Assembly: GCF_019357415.1 (NCBI RefSeq)
Contig: NZ_CP048410.1
Span: 2,575,001-2,639,000, forward strand
Direction of reading: 5' to 3'
DNA: 64,000 nucleotides
Source of the DNA: Gramella sp. MT6
GTDB lineage: Bacteria; Bacteroidota; Bacteroidia; Flavobacteriales; Flavobacteriaceae
The notes under the pieces are model-generated. The model worked only from the letters and a program-made list of their open reading frames with translations. It had not been told where the DNA came from and did no database searches. The stretch's first letter is position 1; each line of letters starts with the position of its first letter. The translations under genes and the position numbers were made by a program. This document shows, piece after piece, positions 61,180 to 64,000 of this stretch.

Positions 61180-61835
61180 GAAACAGATACTGGCAAAAAA
61201 GCTTACTGATGGCCAAATGATCAAAATACCAAAGGCTGAAAAAACCCGTCTGATTTTTACCTATTCGAACAATCGAGCGGCAAAAGATGAGCACAACCGA
61301 GAAAGAGGATTGCAGCGCCTGGAAAAGCGGATAAAATCTGGAAAGCTCACCACAATCCAACATCAACAATAAGGGTTACAATAAATATCTAAAAATGCAG
61401 GGAGATGTGACCATTGAAATTGATTATGAAAAATTCTGGAAAGACAACGCCTGGGATGGATTGAAAGGCTACGCAACCAATACAGAACTATCAGGTCAAC
61501 TCGTAGTCGAAAATTATAAAAACTTATGGCATATTGAAAAAGCCTTCAGAATGTCAAAGACCGATTTACGAATACGGCCCATTTACCACAGATTGCGTCA
61601 CCGGATCGAAGCCCATATCTGCATCTCATTTACGGCTTATAGTATTTACAAGGAATTGGAAAGGCAGCTCCATGCCGAAAAATCTACTATATCACTAAGA
61701 AAAGCAGCAGAACTCACACATAATATTTATCAAATAACTTATACCCTTCCTGATTCTAAACAAACTAAATCAAAGTTCCTGAAAATGGATGATCAGCAGG
61801 CTGAATTATATCAAATCATCGAGAAAAATTTCTAG
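61180..61835 (+). pseudogene. IS1634-family transposase, C-terminal remnant with frameshift
   Basis: Frame one reads FTYSNNRAAKDEHNRERGLQ then RLEKRIKSGKLT; after a frameshift at about 61360 it continues NNKGYNKYLKMQGDVTIEID and then WHIEKAFRMSKTDLRIRPIY with HRIEAHICISFTAYSIYKEL. This is the C-terminal half of an IS1634/IS4-type transposase including the YREK-like region. The N-terminal half and element ends are missing. Confidence 0.75.
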
Positions 61836-61869
61836 GGTATTGCAACGCTGAAGATAGGAGAAAGCGGTC

Positions 61870-62262
61870 AAAGCCGTACAACTTACCCTAGAAGGTCAGG
61901 CGCATGTAAGCCAGGCGCATAGAGCATTTCTCGGTAAAGTCGCTACAATCTTTGTCAACAACATCAGTAGGGAGGCAAAGGTCACCACTGATAAATGGAA
62001 AGGAGACAGATCCATTGCAAAGGCCTATGATATCGATTAGATAGAAATTAAGAATGGAACCAACTTTAGGGCCCTGCATACCATGATACCCCAGATAAAG
62101 TCATGGACTCATCGTTGAACAACCTTGATATCTACAGGTATTTCAACAAGTTCTGCTTTAGGAGCGATTCTTTCCAAAGCAAGGAATCCTGATAGAAAAA
62201 AATGATCAAGGCCGATAGAAAGGCGTATCAGAAACAAATTATAAGTAACTACTGGCCTCTAT
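61870..62262 (+). pseudogene. IS1595-family (ISXO2-like) transposase remnant
   Basis: Broken frames read KVTTDKWKGDRSIAKAYDID, then NGTNFRALHTMIPQIKSW and RYFNKFCFRSDSFQSKE. These match the C-terminal region of ISXO2-like IS1595 transposases. Several stops interrupt it. It abuts the IS1634 remnant, so the two elements were once nested or adjacent. Confidence 0.6.
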
Positions 62263-62281
62263 AAAATTTAATTCTTATCAA

Positions 62282-63091
62282 TTATCCAAACTTATATCCT
62301 GAAACTCTAACACCCATGAGTAATCCCGAATAATCATGAGAGCCCTTATCAATGCCAGCAGCACCGGCAACTACAAACAGTGGTGCCAGATGTTCACTTC
62401 TTGGATGGCTTTCTCTTGCTTTCGGTGCATTCTTCCAGTTAATGAGCATTTCATTTCGCTTTTTAGCATCATTTATCTCAACTGTCTGGGTGAGCCAATC
62501 ATCGAATTGCATTGAAACACCTGTAGCTGAAGAACTACCCGATATAAACCCTTGCATATTATGGTAGCTCATTCCTGAACCTATAATCAACACACCTTCA
62601 TTTCGTAAAGGTTCAAGCACTTCGCCAAGGTTTATATGCGTTTCAGGGTCAAGGGAATTGACCAGGGAAAGCTGAACCACCGGAATATTGGCTTTTGGGA
62701 AAGCAATCATTAAAGGCACAAATATTCCATGGTCAAAGCCTCTTTCATAGTCTCTTTTTGTTTTAAAACCGCTTTCTTTTAACAGATTTTCAGTCTGTTC
62801 AGCCAATTCGGGATTACCGGGAGCTGGCCATTTTAAATGATATGTAGATTCAGGAAAGCCATAATAATCATATAGCAAATGTGGATTTGAACCGAATTGC
62901 AGCGTCGGCAAATCCTCTTCCCAATGTCCTGAAACAACAAGAATAGCTTTTATCTTTTGGCTGTATTGCTCACCAAAATTTTTAAGGTATTTCCTTAACC
63001 GACCATATCCAATAGGGTCGTCCATGGCATTTTTAGTTACATGCCACGGACCACCACCATGAGGTATAAAATATACGGGTAACTTTCCCAT
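62282..63091 (-). CDS. Class III extradiol ring-cleavage dioxygenase (DODA/LigB-like)
   Basis: A 269-residue enzyme of the 4,5-DOPA-dioxygenase/YgiD type. FIPHGGGPWHV near the N-terminus, VVSGHWEEDLPTLQ, GFDHGIFVPL and IGSGMSYHNM carry the histidines and glutamates used to bind Fe(II) or Zn(II). The reaction is opening of a catechol-type ring; the physiological substrate is not known for most members. It is a stand-alone gene next to the thioesterase, with a 239-bp gap without features between them. Confidence 0.88.
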   Translation of the reverse strand: MGKLPVYFIPHGGGPWHVTKNAMDDPIGYGRLRKYLKNFGEQYSQKIKAILVVSGHWEEDLPTLQFGSNPHLLYDYYGFPESTYHLKWPAPGNPELAEQTENLLKESGFKTKRDYERGFDHGIFVPLMIAFPKANIPVVQLSLVNSLDPETHINLGEVLEPLRNEGVLIIGSGMSYHNMQGFISGSSSATGVSMQFDDWLTQTVEINDAKKRNEMLINWKNAPKARESHPRSEHLAPLFVVAGAAGIDKGSHDYSGLLMGVRVSGYKFG

Positions 63092-63330
63092 TCTGTATCT
63101 TTTTTTTTCTTATCGCTTTAAATGCAGTTTCCCCACTTATTAGTTGGTCGAGCCTCGTGTTTAAATTGTTTTAGTGCATTGCAGCAGGTTTACAAACGCT
63201 GAAGTATTCAAAATCGGTGCACAGCGAAAGTAAACCAGATAATTTCATTGTTCATACAACACTTAAATGGTACAGTGCCTCTTCTACAGTAGCCGATAAC
63301 GAATAATTATTTTCTTCATTGACAAAAATT

Positions 63331-63801
63331 TTATTTGCTATTTGTAAAACCAATTCTTTCATGGGGTACTTTGACAAAAATTCCTTCTGATTCGGCAAAA
63401 AGCACCCCATCTCCATCAAACATTTTTCCCGCGATATAGACTTTTTTACCTTCAGTTTTTTCGATTGTGGCAGTCATATACATGGTGGTTTCAACCGGTA
63501 ATGGCCTGTGATAATTTAGCGTCAAGTTCCCGGTAACAGCAGGCATATGATTTAAAAAGGCTACCCCTCCCATGGCTTCATCCATTACAGATGCAATGGC
63601 ACCACCGTGAACAATTCCAGGGGCTCCCTGGGTTTCAACGTGAAATAAAACCCTGACGTAGAATTTCAACAAGCTTTCATCATGATAATATTGTACATCT
63701 ATGTAATCCTGTTGCTTCCCTGAAACAAATGAATATGTGTACAAACTCATATCATAAGGTTTTAAATTTTGAAATTCATCAGGAATTTTCATGTTATTCA
63801 T
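63331..63801 (-). CDS. PaaI-type hotdog-fold thioesterase
   Basis: A 156-residue thioesterase. GAPGIVHGGAIASVMDEAMG holds the HGG and acidic catalytic positions of the 4HBT/PaaI family, and LTLNYHRPLPVETTMYMTA the typical following strand. The substrate would be an acyl- or aroyl-CoA. The start could also be the Met at residue 4. It stands 30 bp from a strong hairpin that separates it from the next gene. Confidence 0.87.
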   Translation of the reverse strand: MNNMKIPDEFQNLKPYDMSLYTYSFVSGKQQDYIDVQYYHDESLLKFYVRVLFHVETQGAPGIVHGGAIASVMDEAMGGVAFLNHMPAVTGNLTLNYHRPLPVETTMYMTATIEKTEGKKVYIAGKMFDGDGVLFAESEGIFVKVPHERIGFTNSK

Positions 63802-63830
63802 TTTTACGTGTGATTTATCTCAAATTAATG

Positions 63831-63860
63831 AATCCCCCGAGGCAAAGTCTCGGGGGGATT
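63831..63860 (-). terminator. GC-rich hairpin, probable terminator
   Basis: AATCCCCCGAG (63831-63841) pairs with CTCGGGGGGATT (63849-63860), one G bulged, around a GCAAAGT-type loop. It lies 21 bp past the stop of the partial minus-strand gene. The T-run is poor (TTCATTAATTTG on the minus strand), so it may act mainly as an RNA 3'-end stabiliser. Confidence 0.6.
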
Positions 63861-63881
63861 CTGTTGGTCAAACAATTACAA

Positions 63882-64000
63882 TTACAAGAAATTGTCGGTG
63901 TTGGTTCTGTCCATGTAAGTGAATTGCAACATCCAATGTGGATAAATTGGGTCTAATTTACTTAATTCATCCAGGCGGCTTACTTCCTCGGCACTCATTT
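63882..64000 (-). CDS. Partial gene, C-terminal end, function unknown
   Basis: The last ~39 codons of a minus-strand gene, including an in-frame ATG at 63998 that may or may not be its start. The tail reads SRLDELSKLDPIYPHWMLQF then TYMDRTNTDNFL. I do not recognise it. It ends just ahead of the GC-rich hairpin and probably precedes the thioesterase gene in a separate transcript. Confidence 0.55.
   Translation of the reverse strand, partial: MSAEEVSRLDELSKLDPIYPHWMLQFTYMDRTNTDNFL

Noticed and set aside
63729..63956. 75-residue plus-strand ORF
   Set aside because: It covers the antisense of the thioesterase start and a GC-rich hairpin; no protein signal.

Overview
The window looks like a chromosomal segment of a marine-type Flavobacteriaceae (Bacteroidota), close in style to Gramella/Christiangramia or Salegentibacter. 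The reasons are low GC, many lipoproteins with a short lipobox, LytS/LytTR pairs, a TonB receptor, Lacal_2735 and DUF6090 family proteins, and A-rich start contexts. This placement is inference from gene content. I saw no tRNA, rRNA, prophage or CRISPR.

Region 1 (1-13.6 kb, all +) is one molybdenum hydroxylase island. It holds a cysteine desulfurase (5' end cut by the window), XdhC, a MobA-like nucleotidyltransferase, MoaD, a MoeB-rhodanese fusion, MoaE, a MoaC-MoaB fusion, MoaA and MoeA, mostly with overlapping start and stop codons. A TauE/SafE permease follows, then a three-subunit periplasmic aldehyde/xanthine oxidoreductase of PaoABC type, whose Fe-S subunit carries the Tat signal. Two thioredoxin-fold genes and a terminator close the block. 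The cofactor genes can therefore build, sulfurate and insert the cofactor for the enzyme beside them.

Region 2 (13.7-36.7 kb) holds membrane and lipoprotein genes, a TsdA-like dihaem cytochrome with a porin, and two copies of a module made of a LytS kinase, a LytTR regulator and a convergent PAP2/vanadium-haloperoxidase-like lipoprotein. The copies lie on either side of a TonB receptor and two lipoproteins. An OmpR-type two-component system and a divergent outer-membrane protein follow.

Region 3 (36.7-50.1 kb, degenerate traces to 59.2 kb) is the most unusual part. It is an array of mostly single-gene cassettes separated by a ~125-bp repeat. Most genes lie on the minus strand and stop within a few bases of a repeat. 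The repeat has an integron attC-like layout: outer arms that are cassette-specific and complementary between the two ends of the same cassette, a short unpaired spacer, and an inner 12-bp stem with one extrahelical base. No integrase is visible. Two IS110-family elements sit at exactly the same base of the repeat. Their leaders can be folded into a bridge-RNA-like structure whose guide segments match the repeat target and the element ends.

Region 4 (50.3-64 kb) has small secreted paralogues, a membrane-bound AraC-FlgO-TPR regulator, hydrolases, a LytTR membrane protein and an ExbB-like protein. It then has a graveyard at 59.2-62.3 kb with ISL3, IS1634 and IS1595 remnants, a deleted RND efflux operon under an intact GbsR/MarR-type regulator, and a truncated UspA. 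An extradiol dioxygenase, a PaaI-type thioesterase and a partial gene end the window.
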